This document shows, in pieces, positions 45,154 to 54,491 of a DNA stretch of 64,000 nt (positions are counted from its first letter, which is position 1; every line of letters begins with the position of its first letter). The stretch is from NCBI RefSeq assembly GCF_004116265.1, contig NZ_QOUX01000045.1, positions 145,348 to 209,347 of the forward strand. The letters are read 5' to 3'. The notes under the pieces are model-generated. The model did no database searches, was not told the origin of the DNA, and was given only the letters and a program-made list of their open reading frames with translations. The DNA comes from Anaerobacillus alkaliphilus (GTDB lineage: Bacteria; Bacillota; Bacilli; Bacillales; Anaerobacillaceae). A program made the translations under genes and the position numbers.

Positions 45154-45884
45154 CGTTCACAAAGTAACCCATATAAATTTCATCTTGATATTCTCCGTTT
45201 AGCATGACTTGTTCTTTTTGGATGCCTTCGATTGTAAAACCATATTTTTGATAGAGCTTAGTCGCAACCATGTTTCCTGAAAAAACGGTTAAAACGACTT
45301 TGTGAAGCTTGTGGATTTCTGCCCAACTTAAAGTGTACTCCATAATTTTACTGCCAATCCCTTTTCCCTGAGCTTCTGAAGCTAACCAGGTCCGAAATAA
45401 TGCTACGTGTTGCTTCATTTCAAGTTCGCCACGTATGAGGCGGGAAATTCCTACAACTCGATTTTCTACTTGAATGACGGTGTACATATTATCTTTTTCT
45501 TTCATTTCGGAAATAAAAGCTTGCTCTTCCTGAGGTGTCCTTACCACTTCTTTTTGAATGGCTGTTTTCGCAAAGTTTGTTTCTTTCGTAAAAATCCCAA
45601 AAGCCGGATTTTTACACAAGATACTAAGAATTCACATCTAATCTAGTAAGTATTGCTCTTTTCTACATATTTTATTGGCTGATATCTTCATCTAGGATAT
45701 TTTTTCGATTATTTTAGGGTAAAAAAGCAAAAATGTTTACGAAAAGAGCCTTTTGAATAAAACTACCATTTTGGACAATTTCCTTTGCTTTATCAACTAT
45801 CTCAGCAGCATCCTTTTCCTGGGCAGGGCGAAGTGTTACATGTAGTTGATCTTTTGCTTGGAACGTCAATATGAAGTCTTCCAT
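45131..45884 (-). pseudogene. GNAT acetyltransferase gene split by a MITE insertion
   Basis: The first part (complement 45751-45884) encodes MEDFILTFQAKDQLHVTLRP through GSFIQK. The rest, complement 45131-45559, encodes IQKEVVRTPQEE onward. This includes the GNAT acetyl-CoA loop ASEAQGKGIGSKIMEYTL and the YQKYGFTIEGIQKE end. Element C (191 bp) plus an 8-bp duplication (199 bp) breaks the frame. Removing 199 bp joins ...GSFIQK-EVVRT... in frame, giving a normal-length GNAT of about 184 residues. A frame from the TTG at 45619 could make a chimeric product but has no ribosome site. Confidence 0.9.
45560..45750 (+). mobile_element. MITE-like element, copy C, inside the GNAT gene
   Basis: A 191-bp element beginning GGCTGTTTTCGCAAAG and ending TTTACGAAAAGAGCC. 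An exact 8-bp target duplication TTTTGAAT lies at 45552-45559 and 45751-45758. It shares the internal hairpin GTAAAAATCC...GGATTTTTAC and most internal sequence with copy A. No transposase. The intact duplication shows a recent insertion. Confidence 0.95.
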
Positions 45885-45888
45885 GTAA

Positions 45889-46689
45889 TCACCTACTTTG
45901 CCAAAAATGATCTGGCTTCTTTTCAATACTTGTTTTTAATAGATGAGAAGCTGGGACAACCTTAATTTTGGAACTATCTAAATCTTTCAAGGCTTGTTTC
46001 ACACCATTTACGGTTTCATGTCCTTTGATGCCAACGTGACCAATCCCGATTGCTTGTCCTTTTAGTTCAGCAACTCTCATAAGCTTATTCATTTGCTTAT
46101 ATACATGGCCACTTGAAGAATGTGTATCATCTAAAAAGATATCCCTCATCCCCCAAGGAACACCGATTTCCTCGGCTAATACTGGAATTACGGATTTGGA
46201 AGCTGTTCCACTATCAATAAAATATAGGCCATGTTCTTTTGCTGTTTCTAAAATGACTCGCATCATTGCCTCATTTTCAACAATTAACGAACCCATATGA
46301 TTATTCATGCCTTTGGCATGAGGAACACTTTCAATTGCTTTCACTACTCTTGCTTTCACTTCCTCTAGTGATAAATCGCTTGTAATTGGATTTGGACCCA
46401 ACCAAGATTTCTTGCCTTTTTTCGGCTGTAGGGGTAGGTGAATTATAACTTCAAGCCCTAATTGGTGTGCTAGCTCAGCTTGTTCTTTTGACTGTTCTAA
46501 AAATGGCATAACTGCTACTGTAATAGGGATGTTTGACTCAAGGAACTCTTCGACGCCTTTTACTTTTCCACCAAAATCGTCAATAATGATTGCAACTTTA
46601 GAGGCATCTCCCAAAGTTTCAGCTCTTGTCAATTGTGGAAAAATCATTGTACAAATACCTATGATAATTAAAATACGTTTCCATTTCAT
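45889..46689 (-). CDS. Divergent polysaccharide deacetylase (YibQ-type)
   Basis: The 266-residue protein has an N-terminal signal or anchor (WKRILIIIGICTMIFPQ) and the divergent NodB-like fold: VAIIIDDFGG and VAVMPFLEQSKEQAELAH, then HLPLQPK, MNNHMGS and the C-terminal GHVGIKGHE. These are the metal- and sugar-binding positions of the YibQ/DUF610 group. It is presumed an extracytoplasmic deacetylase-like enzyme; substrate unknown. ATG after TTATGGAGGAAAAAAG. The disrupted GNAT gene follows four bases later and was probably cotranscribed. Confidence 0.87.
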   Translation of the reverse strand: MKWKRILIIIGICTMIFPQLTRAETLGDASKVAIIIDDFGGKVKGVEEFLESNIPITVAVMPFLEQSKEQAELAHQLGLEVIIHLPLQPKKGKKSWLGPNPITSDLSLEEVKARVVKAIESVPHAKGMNNHMGSLIVENEAMMRVILETAKEHGLYFIDSGTASKSVIPVLAEEIGVPWGMRDIFLDDTHSSSGHVYKQMNKLMRVAELKGQAIGIGHVGIKGHETVNGVKQALKDLDSSKIKVVPASHLLKTSIEKKPDHFWQSR

Positions 46690-46760
46690 CTTTTTTCCTC
46701 CATAAACGTTTCTCAAAAGTAATTTATCCAACATGTACTTGTTTTACCCTTTAGACATCA

Positions 46761-46872
46761 ATGAATTTCATAATTCATTAGTATCGCCATTACGAAACTA
46801 AAGTAGTTGCGCTAAAACATTCGCAACTACTTTAGTTTGATATGGCTCCATTAAGGTAATTATGAAATTCAT
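46761..46872. repeat. Nested perfect inverted repeat (112 bp)
   Basis: Outer arms ATGAATTTCATAATT and AATTATGAAATTCAT (15 bp, exact) enclose inner arms AAACTAAAGTAGTTGCG (46795-46811) and CGCAACTACTTTAGTTT (46822-46838), 17 bp exact. There is no T run on either side, so it is not an ordinary terminator. A sequence near 56543-56588 resembles one end of it. Confidence 0.85.
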
Positions 46873-46887
46873 TCAAATACATAAAAA

Positions 46888-46974
46888 AGAGCGATCCTAG
46901 ATTAACGGGTTCCGTTTAGTATCGCAAATAATGCTTGCAATGGGTAAAGGAACCTGTTAAGCCTAAATCACTCT
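46888..46974 (-). terminator. Long imperfect hairpin downstream of tnrA
   Basis: On the minus strand, arms of about 30 bases pair with several G-U contacts around a 25-base loop, ending in CGCTCTTTTTT. It probably terminates tnrA, but is much longer than usual intrinsic terminators and may be a folded 3' element. Confidence 0.55.
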
Positions 46975-46978
46975 TACT

Positions 46979-47290
46979 CTACTTTCTGATGTTAAAGGCC
47001 GCATTTAACTGACCACGGAGCATTCGCTCTCTTAGTTCACTTTCACGTAATTTCTTTTGTTCCATTTTTCTAATCTCAAAAGTTTGCATACCGTCTTCCA
47101 TTTTGTTGGCAATATCAACTAGCCGCTCTATATCTGAAAAAGAAAATTTGCGTGTTCCGCCTTTTGAGCGTTCAGGAAAAATAAGTTTTCTTTCTTCATA
47201 ATAACGAATTTGTCTTTCTGATAAACCTGTTAATTCACTAACGATTCCAATGGTAATGACTTTTTTATCTTTATAAGAAGACAAGTTCAT
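46979..47290 (-). CDS. tnrA: Nitrogen regulator TnrA (MerR family)
   Basis: The 103-residue protein has [20 protein letters not shown] and the wing-helix [20 protein letters not shown], with a short C-terminal tail [15 protein letters not shown] that in TnrA binds feedback-inhibited glutamine synthetase. The closest relatives by length are TnrA (110 residues); GlnR is about 135. It activates nitrogen-scavenging genes when glutamine is scarce. Ribosome site GGGAGTGG. Confidence 0.93.
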   Translation of the reverse strand: MNLSSYKDKKVITIGIVSELTGLSERQIRYYEERKLIFPERSKGGTRKFSFSDIERLVDIANKMEDGMQTFEIRKMEQKKLRESELRERMLRGQLNAAFNIRK

Positions 47291-47608
47291 CCACTCCCTG
47301 TCTAAATATTCTTATTATAGTATCAACTATAACATGTTTTCACTTTTGATATGACAAAATGTAAGGTAATCTTCCAAGGAACGTTCGTTCTTGTTAGGTT
47401 ATAAGTAACCTATTAAGTTATATTGAAAAAATGAAGATAATAAAGGATAGTAAAGGATAGGCTTGTCTTCTTCGGTTATAGAGAAGTAGGTGCTTATATT
47501 GAACTGAAAACACTTGTTGCTTGAAAATGACTATGGTGATAGAATTTTAAATTATTAATTAATTTACTGGTACTGAAAAAATAACAATTATGAGGTGACT
47601 TTGAGATT
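47291..47608. other. Divergent promoter region of tnrA and aspartokinase
   Basis: 318 bp without ORFs. It contains the LexA-like palindrome and a small TAGGTTAT-AAGTAACCTA hairpin near 47395. No lysine riboswitch or TnrA box (TGTNA-N7-TNACA) was found, but tnrA autoregulation cannot be excluded. Confidence 0.4.
47379..47390. promoter_or_regulatory. Isolated LexA-box-like palindrome
   Basis: GAACGTTCGTTC has the GAAC-N4-GTTC half-sites of a Bacillus LexA box. It lies between divergent tnrA and aspartokinase, neither an SOS gene, so the call is weak. Confidence 0.3.
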
Positions 47609-48982
47609 ATGAAGGTTTGTAAGTTTGGTGGAACTTCTTTAGCAAGTGCAGAACAAATGAGAAAAGTTGCGAGTATTATTAGGGCAGATCAAGAGAGAAG
47701 AATTGTTGTTGTTTCAGCACCAGGAAAAAGATTTAAGGAAGATACGAAAGTTACTGATTTATTAATTTCGTTAGCTGAGGCCGCATTATCGAATGGTGAT
47801 GTTGAAGATGCGCTACGCTTGGTAGTGAGTCGTTATGAGCAAATTGCGTTAGAATTAAAACTTTCTGTAGAGATTATAGACATTATTAAGGAAGATTTAG
47901 CAGCTAGATTAACGATGAAAGACGATGGTGACAGAGAATTTATGGATTTGATGAAAGCGAGTGGTGAAGATAATTGTGCGAAATTATTTTCTTTCTATTT
48001 GCAATCGCTAGGTGTTGAAGCCGAGTACATTGATCCAAAAGAAGTTGGTTTATTAGTAAGTAAAGAGTATGGCAATGCACAAGTTTTACCAGAAGCGTAC
48101 GAAAACCTTCACAGGGAACTTAGAAATAAGGAAGGCATACTAGTTTTCCCAGGCTTCTTTGGTTATACACCTGAAGGGACTTTAATTACGTTTCCTCGTG
48201 GCGGTTCAGATATTACAGGTTCCATCGTCGCAGCAGCAGTCGAGGCGAACCTATACGAGAATTTCACGGATGTTGATTCTGTGTTTGCTGCAAATCCAAA
48301 TGTTGTTCAAAATCCAGTTGAAATTAAAGAACTAACCTACCGGGAAATGCGTGAGCTTTCTTATGCTGGTTTCTCAGTTTTCCATGATGAGGCACTAATT
48401 CCGGCGTTTAAAAAAGGAGTACCTGTTTCTATAAAAAACACAAACAATCCAGGTGCACCAGGAACAATGGTCGTAAATGAGCGGAATTACATGATCAATC
48501 CTGTAGTCGGTATTGCTAGTGACTCTGGATTTAGTACGATCTACGTAAGAAAATATCTAATGAATCGAGAAGTAGGCTTCGGGCGTCACCTCTTAGAAAT
48601 CATAGAGGATGAAGGATTGTCATATGAGCATATGCCATCAGGAATTGATGATACCTCTATTATTCTTAGAAGTTCTCAACTAACATTAGAAATGGAACAG
48701 AGAATTGTTCAAAGAATTGAACAAGAGCTACAAGTGGATGATGTTCACGTAGAGCATGATTTTGCAATGGTGATGGTCGTGGGTGAAGGAATGAGAAAGA
48801 TGGTTGGGATTACAGCCAAAGCAACGACCGGCTTGGCAAGGGCAGGGGTAAACTTGCACATGATAAACCAAGGATCATCTGAAGTAAGTATGGTCTTTGG
48901 AGTGAAGACAGAGGATGCCGATAAAGCAGTTCGAGAATTATATAACGACTTCTTTGTTCCAACAAAAAGCCCAGTTCATTAG
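47609..48982 (+). CDS. thrD: Aspartokinase III (YclM/ThrD type)
   Basis: The 457-residue monofunctional aspartate kinase has KFGGTSLAS at the N-terminus, RGGSDITGSI and FTDVDSVFAANP for substrate binding, and two C-terminal ACT domains (SDSGFSTIYVRKYLMN and MVGITAKATTGLARAG). It phosphorylates aspartate for Lys, Met, Thr and Ile. Size and layout match the lysine/threonine-sensitive enzyme of B. subtilis (454). No riboswitch in the leader. Confidence 0.93.
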   Translation: MKVCKFGGTSLASAEQMRKVASIIRADQERRIVVVSAPGKRFKEDTKVTDLLISLAEAALSNGDVEDALRLVVSRYEQIALELKLSVEIIDIIKEDLAARLTMKDDGDREFMDLMKASGEDNCAKLFSFYLQSLGVEAEYIDPKEVGLLVSKEYGNAQVLPEAYENLHRELRNKEGILVFPGFFGYTPEGTLITFPRGGSDITGSIVAAAVEANLYENFTDVDSVFAANPNVVQNPVEIKELTYREMRELSYAGFSVFHDEALIPAFKKGVPVSIKNTNNPGAPGTMVVNERNYMINPVVGIASDSGFSTIYVRKYLMNREVGFGRHLLEIIEDEGLSYEHMPSGIDDTSIILRSSQLTLEMEQRIVQRIEQELQVDDVHVEHDFAMVMVVGEGMRKMVGITAKATTGLARAGVNLHMINQGSSEVSMVFGVKTEDADKAVRELYNDFFVPTKSPVH

Positions 48983-48995
48983 AACTGGGCTTTTC
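48964..48995. terminator. Bidirectional terminator between aspartokinase and the sodium channel gene
   Basis: AAAAAGCCCAGTTC and GAACTGGGCTTTT stem with T runs on both strands. Confidence 0.88.
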
Positions 48996-49006
48996 ATTAT
49001 ATAGAA

Positions 49007-49816
49007 CTATCCTTTTTTATCTAAAAGACTAATAATAAGTTGTTTTAATTCTTTTACTTCATTTCTCAGTTCTGCTATCTGGTCTGGCTCATCTTGTTTT
49101 TCGGCCGAATCAGCTTTTTCGACGTTACTAACAATAACCCCGATGAATAAATTGAAAATTACAAAGGTACCTAATAGAACAAACGATACAAAATAAATCC
49201 ATGACCAAGGAAGTTGATGGTAAATCGGCCACATCACACCACTTGCCCATGATTCTAATGTTACAACTTGGAACAGTGTTAATAAAGATAATTGTAATGA
49301 ACCAAAGTACTCTGGTGCAACTTCGGCAAACAGCATCGTTCCAGTTACTGCAAAAATATAAAAAATAATGCTCATTAATAACATGATATTTCCTAGAGCT
49401 GGAATCGTTAAAAGAAGTGCATCAACTAATTTGCGCAATGATGGAATAACGGAAATAGCTCTAAACACACGAAGTACACGTAAAATTCGTAGTACTGTTA
49501 TGAAATGAGCACCGACAAAGATGTGTCCTGCGGCGACAATCAAAAAATCAAACCAATTCCAACTACTCTTAAAGAAGTTACTCAACTTCTTTTCAGCAAT
49601 CATCCTTAAAATAATTTCTACTGTAAAAATCCAAATTAAAGCCTTATCTATTAAGAAGAATAATTCCTTATGAGTTTTGTAAATCGTAGGGTATGTTTCA
49701 ATACCAACAACTATAGCATTAAACATAATTAATCCAAGAATTGTTCCTGTAAAATATTTATGCATGACAATTCTACTTACTTTTTGTTGAATACTTTCCT
49801 TCTTTCCTTCAGACAT
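49007..49816 (-). CDS. Voltage-gated sodium channel (NaChBac family)
   Basis: The 269-residue one-domain channel has six membrane segments. S4 carries the arginine ladder TVLRILRVLRVFRAISV, and the selectivity filter is TLESWAS, identical to the NaChBac filter, within QVVTLESWASGV. The C-terminal tail after the pore is a coiled coil (AELRNEVKELKQLI). The protein is strongly similar to NaChBac of Bacillus halodurans in recollection of its sequence. In alkaliphiles it supports motility and pH homeostasis by sodium re-entry. The ATG at 49816 follows TCGGAGGAACTT. Confidence 0.97.
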   Translation of the reverse strand: MSEGKKESIQQKVSRIVMHKYFTGTILGLIMFNAIVVGIETYPTIYKTHKELFFLIDKALIWIFTVEIILRMIAEKKLSNFFKSSWNWFDFLIVAAGHIFVGAHFITVLRILRVLRVFRAISVIPSLRKLVDALLLTIPALGNIMLLMSIIFYIFAVTGTMLFAEVAPEYFGSLQLSLLTLFQVVTLESWASGVMWPIYHQLPWSWIYFVSFVLLGTFVIFNLFIGVIVSNVEKADSAEKQDEPDQIAELRNEVKELKQLIISLLDKKG

Positions 49817-49906
49817 AAGTTCCTCCGATTTTTTCATACTTTAAGACACAAATTTAATTTTACTAAATCTTCTGGTAGAATAAAAGTTTTTCTTCTAATA
49901 ATAACT

Positions 49907-49928
49907 AAAGCTGGGTTTCCCCAGCTTT
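49907..49928 (-). terminator. Hairpin after proC
   Basis: AAAGCTGGG and CCCAGCTTT stem just after the proC stop; there is no clear T run. Confidence 0.5.
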
Positions 49929-49930
49929 AA

Positions 49931-50764
49931 TTACTTCACATTGGAATATAACTTTCCTAGTTCCGTCGAACGTGCGGCAGCGCGTTTAATACATTCGACC
50001 ATTGCTTCTTGGTAGTGGTAGCTCTCAAGAACTTTAAAGCCTGCCTCAGTTGTACCACCTGGGCTCATTACTTGTTTATATAATGTTTTTGATGAAAGGT
50101 CTGTCGATTTTATCCTTTCTGCCGCTCCAATCAGTACCTGAGCAATCAAGCTTTTTGCTAAGTGTTCATCCAGACCAATTTCTTTAGCACCGATTTCCAT
50201 TGCTTCTATTAAATAATAAATGTAAGCGGGACCTGACCCTGATAAACCAGTGATCGCATCTAACTTTTCCTCTTCAACGATCGCGACTTCCCCAATTGCC
50301 TTAAATAACTCTTCTGACATGTTTAAATGCTCCAATTCAGCAAAGTTTCCAGAAGAGATTGCTGTAATAGACTCGCCAACTGCGGCTGAGGTATTAGGCA
50401 TTGTTCGAATGATTGGGGCATTATGCCCAAGCAATTGTGAGATGCAGGACGTTGATACACCTGCAAGCACGGAAATGAATAATTGTTGCTCCGTAGTATA
50501 GTGCCTAATTTTTGCGATCGTTTCAGCAATATCTTTTGGTTTCATTGCAAAAACCACAATATCCATTTCTAAGAGTATTTCCTGATTATTTGAAAAAGTT
50601 TTCACACCGTATTGTTCTTGTAAAAGGAGAAGTCTTTCCTTGTTACTTCGATTTGTTACGAAAATTTGTTGAGGCAAAAGCACCTTTTCCTTTAGTATTC
50701 CAGAAATCATAGCTTCTGCCATACTTCCTGCCCCAATGAAAGCAACTTTTTTATTTGTTAACAT
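49931..50764 (-). CDS. proC: Pyrroline-5-carboxylate reductase
   Basis: The 277-residue enzyme has VAFIGAGSMAEAMISGIL for NAD(P)H binding, RTMPNTSAAVGESIT and SGSGPAYIYYLIEAM. It performs the last step of proline synthesis. The start is the second ATG because the GAGGAG ribosome site abuts the first. It ends the proBAC operon. Confidence 0.94.
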   Translation of the reverse strand: MLTNKKVAFIGAGSMAEAMISGILKEKVLLPQQIFVTNRSNKERLLLLQEQYGVKTFSNNQEILLEMDIVVFAMKPKDIAETIAKIRHYTTEQQLFISVLAGVSTSCISQLLGHNAPIIRTMPNTSAAVGESITAISSGNFAELEHLNMSEELFKAIGEVAIVEEEKLDAITGLSGSGPAYIYYLIEAMEIGAKEIGLDEHLAKSLIAQVLIGAAERIKSTDLSSKTLYKQVMSPGGTTEAGFKVLESYHYQEAMVECIKRAAARSTELGKLYSNVK

Positions 50765-50824
50765 AAACCCCATCTCCTCTGCCTTTTTTCACTTACAGCG
50801 TTACTCCACTAAAGTTGTTGGTTA

Positions 50825-52072
50825 CTAAGAACGAATTTGACCATTCCCTAAAATAATATACTTGCTTGAAGTTAGAGCTTCTAAACCCATCGGACCTCTG
50901 GCATGAAGCTTTTGTGTACTTATCCCAATTTCCGCTCCAAAACCAAATTCAAACCCATCAGTAAAGCGAGTTGATGCGTTATGATAGAGGACTGCAGCAT
51001 CTACAAATGTAAAAAACTTCTCTACATGATTGCTGTTTTCCGAAATGATCGCTTCGGAGTGTTTTGAACCATATTTGTTAATATGGGAAATGGCGTCTTC
51101 TACGGAAGTTACAATTTTTACCGCCAATGTTAAATTTAAAAATTCAGTTGCCCAATCTTCTTCAGTAGCATTTACAATTCGTGAATCTAGCCTTACTGCG
51201 TGGTCATCGCCGCGTAGTTCAACACCATGGGTAATAAGAGAATTAACTAGACTTGAAAAATGAAGCTTTGCCCACTCCTCGTGAACGAGAACAGTTTCAC
51301 AGGCATTGCAGACAGAAGGACGTTGTGTTTTTGCGTTAATCAGAATATCTAACGCCATTGAATGCTCCGCAGTATCGTCAATAAAAATATGACAATTACC
51401 TACACCTGTTTCTAAAACAGGGACTGAAGCTTTTTCTACTACTGATTGAATAAGAGATGCTCCGCCTCGTGGGATTAATACATCTAAGTAGTCATTTAAT
51501 TTAAACATTTTTTCAGCTGTTTCTCGTGAAGTATCCTCTATTAGCTGTACTGCTTCTTTAGGAATTGAACTTTCTAGGAGTCCAAGGTGAATCACGTGTA
51601 CTAATGCTTTGTTAGAATGAATGGCTGAAGAACTCCCTCTCAATATTACAGCGTTACCAGTTTTTAAACACAGACTAGCAGCATCAACGGTTACATTCGG
51701 CCTTGCCTCATAGATCATCCCAATGACACCTAGAGGTACCCGAACTCTTTTTAACTTCAAGCCGTTTGGTCTTGTATCTTCAAAGGTTACACCGCCAACA
51801 GGATCATCTAGTTCTGCTAGCTGAGTCAGGGCGGATGCCATATCTTTAATCCTAGTTTCTGATAGCATTAGTCGATCGAGTAATCCCTCTGAAAAGCCAT
51901 TACTCCTCCCGGCATCGAGGTCCTTTTGATTTTCCTTTAAAATGTATGGGATTTGACTCAGTAAAGCTTTACTAATTTTTACTAATGCCTTATTCTTTTC
52001 TTCTGTGGAAGAAGCTCCTAGTAATCCTGTTAATTCTTTTGCTTTCTGCGCTTTTGATACTAGTTCATTCAT
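50825..52072 (-). CDS. proA: Gamma-glutamyl phosphate reductase
   Basis: The 415-residue ALDH-superfamily enzyme has [17 protein letters not shown] and [10 protein letters not shown] with the catalytic cysteine. It makes glutamate 5-semialdehyde. The ATG at 52072 follows TAAGGAGGTACATC; the longer frame to 52102 overlaps proB. Confidence 0.95.
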   Translation of the reverse strand: MNELVSKAQKAKELTGLLGASSTEEKNKALVKISKALLSQIPYILKENQKDLDAGRSNGFSEGLLDRLMLSETRIKDMASALTQLAELDDPVGGVTFEDTRPNGLKLKRVRVPLGVIGMIYEARPNVTVDAASLCLKTGNAVILRGSSSAIHSNKALVHVIHLGLLESSIPKEAVQLIEDTSRETAEKMFKLNDYLDVLIPRGGASLIQSVVEKASVPVLETGVGNCHIFIDDTAEHSMALDILINAKTQRPSVCNACETVLVHEEWAKLHFSSLVNSLITHGVELRGDDHAVRLDSRIVNATEEDWATEFLNLTLAVKIVTSVEDAISHINKYGSKHSEAIISENSNHVEKFFTFVDAAVLYHNASTRFTDGFEFGFGAEIGISTQKLHARGPMGLEALTSSKYIILGNGQIRS

Positions 52073-52083
52073 GATGTACCTCC

Positions 52084-53175
52084 TTATGAAAATGTAATCC
52101 ATTGATCACGGTGAATAGCCTCAACAAATGCCGTTCTTTCTTCAGAGCTGTTTTTTCCTTTTATTGAGCGTAGTTCTTCAGCGGAATAATTTATTTGACC
52201 TTTGCCAATAATCTTTCCGCGGGCAGTTGCAACCTCGACAACATCTCCCTTTTGAAAGTTCCCAGATATCTCTTGAATACCTACAGGGAGTAAACTTTTC
52301 CCTTTTGCGACGATGGCTTGAGCTGCACCATCATCAACGAAAATTCTCCCATTCGTCATTGAGTGATAGGCAATCCATTGCTTTTTATTTCTTACCAATT
52401 TTTTGGTCGTTCCAATATAGGTACCGTCACCCTTGCCTAGGAGAATATCTGTTAATTTCTCTTGGCCTTGGCCAGTACCTATAAATACCTGAACGCCTAA
52501 AGAACCAGCGGTTTTTGCAGCTTCTATTTTAGATCTCATTCCACCTGTACCAACTTTAGAGCCAGTAGCTTTTGCTTGGGTAAGTAATTCATCAGTAATT
52601 GTCGGGAGATAATGATATTTTTTGGCACCTGGATTTTTACGAGGGTCTTCGTCGTATAGTCCATTTATATCTGTTAATATTGCTAAAAAATCCGCGTGTA
52701 TAAGTCCACTTACTAAAGCAGAGAGCATATCATTGTCGCCAAAAGTAAGCTCTTCTACAGAGGTAGAATCGTTTTCGTTAATGATTGGGATTACACCACG
52801 TGCAAGTAGCTCGGTTAAAACAGCGTAGGCATTGCTGTATTGTTCCTGACTTAAAAAGTCGTTCCGGGTCAACAGCAGTTGTGCTACAACGATGCTATGT
52901 TGGCTAAATGCTTCTTCATATCCTTGCATCAGCAACCCTTGCCCTACTGCTGCAGCTGCTTGCTTTCCTGCAATTGTCACTGGTCTTGAAGGATAACCAA
53001 GCTTGGTGAAACCAGCAGCTACAGCTCCTGATGAAATTAAAATCACTTCATGACCTAGTTGTTTAAGCCTTGCTAATGCATTGGCGTGTTCGATCAGTTT
53101 TTCTCTGCATAAGCCACCTTTATTATTTGTTAATGAGCTACTGCCAATTTTGACAACAATTCGTTGCTTACTCAT
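52084..53175 (-). CDS. proB: Glutamate 5-kinase
   Basis: The 363-residue enzyme has the amino-acid kinase fold ([29 protein letters not shown]) and a C-terminal PUA domain (about 275-350, [20 protein letters not shown]). It begins proline synthesis; GK plus PUA is the bacterial full-length type. The ATG follows GAGGGATTAATT. A T-box leader controls the operon. Confidence 0.95.
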   Translation of the reverse strand: MSKQRIVVKIGSSSLTNNKGGLCREKLIEHANALARLKQLGHEVILISSGAVAAGFTKLGYPSRPVTIAGKQAAAAVGQGLLMQGYEEAFSQHSIVVAQLLLTRNDFLSQEQYSNAYAVLTELLARGVIPIINENDSTSVEELTFGDNDMLSALVSGLIHADFLAILTDINGLYDEDPRKNPGAKKYHYLPTITDELLTQAKATGSKVGTGGMRSKIEAAKTAGSLGVQVFIGTGQGQEKLTDILLGKGDGTYIGTTKKLVRNKKQWIAYHSMTNGRIFVDDGAAQAIVAKGKSLLPVGIQEISGNFQKGDVVEVATARGKIIGKGQINYSAEELRSIKGKNSSEERTAFVEAIHRDQWITFS

Positions 53176-53204
53176 AATTAATCCCTCATTTTTGTTAGAT
53201 AAAT

Positions 53205-53445
53205 AAAAAAACTCCTCCATCCTTAAAAAGGACGGAAGAGTTATATCCGCGGTACCACCTTCATTGACATCTAAAAAGATGTCCTCTCAATACCATTAAC
53301 GCTGGTAACGGTTAGGTTTTGGCCTAACAGCTCTAGGGCAGGTTCAATAGGTTTTATGGCGATGGAATCTCTCAGCCGGTGAATTCCACTCTCTTTCGCG
53401 AAAACGTTATTTACTAGTCCCTTTCAACACTTTAACCGAGTAAGT
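53205..53445 (-). promoter_or_regulatory. Proline T-box riboswitch controlling proBAC
   Basis: On the minus strand the T-box sequence GAAGGTGGTACCGCGG is present (53247-53262). It is followed by a terminator stem (CTCTTCCGTCC / GGATGGAGGAG plus Ts at 53205-53242). Stem I ends with TTGAA-CCT-GCCCTAGAG: CCU, a proline codon, in specifier position (53340-53342). It should read uncharged tRNA-Pro to allow transcription. Confidence 0.88.
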
Positions 53446-53452
53446 TTTTCTA

Positions 53453-53481
53453 ATTATCTGATATTCGTATGACACTGTCAA
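53453..53481 (-). promoter_or_regulatory. Sigma-A promoter of the proBAC leader
   Basis: TTGACA (complement 53476-53481), 17 bp, GATAAT (complement 53453-53458), just upstream of the T-box leader. Confidence 0.8.
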
Positions 53482-53618
53482 TACTTTTTTAGCTAAGCTT
53501 TACGGATATGAATTATAATAAACTTCAATACTGAAGTAAAGGCCATTATATTTAAAATTTAGAAAGAAGTTTGGTATAGTTGAAACATCTTTTTAATGGA
53601 CAAAGAGTCGGAGGGATA

Positions 53619-54407
53619 ATGAAAGTGAACAATAAGATTATTGTAATTACAGGTGCTTCAAGTGGGATTGGTTTAACATTAGCGAAAGATGTTGCCAGAA
53701 AAGGTGGAATACCCATTCTATTAGCACGCTCGACAAATAAGCTACAACAAGCAAGTGATGAAATTATAAAAACAACCGGTATTGAGGCGCCCTACTACAC
53801 ACTAGATGTTACGAATAATAAAGAGGTCTCCGATGTCTTTGCGCAAATTCTAGAAAAATATCAGAAAATTGATGTCTTAATTAATAATGCCGGATATGCG
53901 ATTTTTGATACGTTCCTTGAAGCCAAAACAGAAGATATTGAAGGTATGTTTGCTGTGAATGTTTTTGGGCTTATTTCTTGTACTAAAGCAGCACTTCCTA
54001 ACATGCTTAAGGAAAATACAGGTCACATTATTAATATAGCTTCACAAGCTGGTAAGCTAGCCACACCGAAATCTAGTGTTTATTCTGCGACGAAGCATGC
54101 AGTTTTAGCTATTTCAAACAGTCTTCGAATGGAGTTAGCGGATACGAATATTTTCGTTAGCTCTGTTAATCCCGGACCGATCAAAACACCTTTTTTTGAC
54201 CGTGCTGATTTGACAGGAAACTATACGAAAAATGTTGAAAGATTTATGCTGGACCCGGCTTTTGTTTCACAAAAAATCCTCCAACTCGTAGACAAGCCTA
54301 AACGAGAACTTAATTTACCTAATTGGATGGGAGTTGGAACAACTCTTTATCAGCTATTTCCAGGACTAGTTGAGAAGTTTGCAGGAAAGAAGCTTAGCCA
54401 AAAATAA
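53619..54407 (+). CDS. yqjQ: Short-chain dehydrogenase (YqjQ type)
   Basis: The 262-residue classical SDR has TGASSGIG (11-18), NNAGYAIFD, SQAGK near the catalytic serine and YSATK (Y155, K159). A C-terminal extension reaches GVGTTLYQLFPGLVEKF. The ATG at 53619 follows GTCGGAGGGATA. Position next to yqjW parallels B. subtilis. The substrate is unknown. Confidence 0.88.
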   Translation: MKVNNKIIVITGASSGIGLTLAKDVARKGGIPILLARSTNKLQQASDEIIKTTGIEAPYYTLDVTNNKEVSDVFAQILEKYQKIDVLINNAGYAIFDTFLEAKTEDIEGMFAVNVFGLISCTKAALPNMLKENTGHIINIASQAGKLATPKSSVYSATKHAVLAISNSLRMELADTNIFVSSVNPGPIKTPFFDRADLTGNYTKNVERFMLDPAFVSQKILQLVDKPKRELNLPNWMGVGTTLYQLFPGLVEKFAGKKLSQK

Positions 54408-54491
54408 GCCTTTTTTGAAGTTATATCTTTTGTCTTTAAAACAAAGGGTAGTATATAATGTAAAAAAATGTTAGTTAAAGGTGGATATATA

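Noticed and set aside
45131..45619. A complete-looking GNAT protein of 162 residues
   Set aside because: Its first 19 or so residues are encoded by the MITE. The true N-terminus is upstream of the element, so the gene is broken.
45714..45926. A separate 70-residue protein
   Set aside because: Most of it is the N-terminal half of the same GNAT gene; its last residues read into the MITE.
47291..47608. Lysine riboswitch before aspartokinase
   Set aside because: No conserved L-box sequence or terminator/antiterminator pair could be seen.
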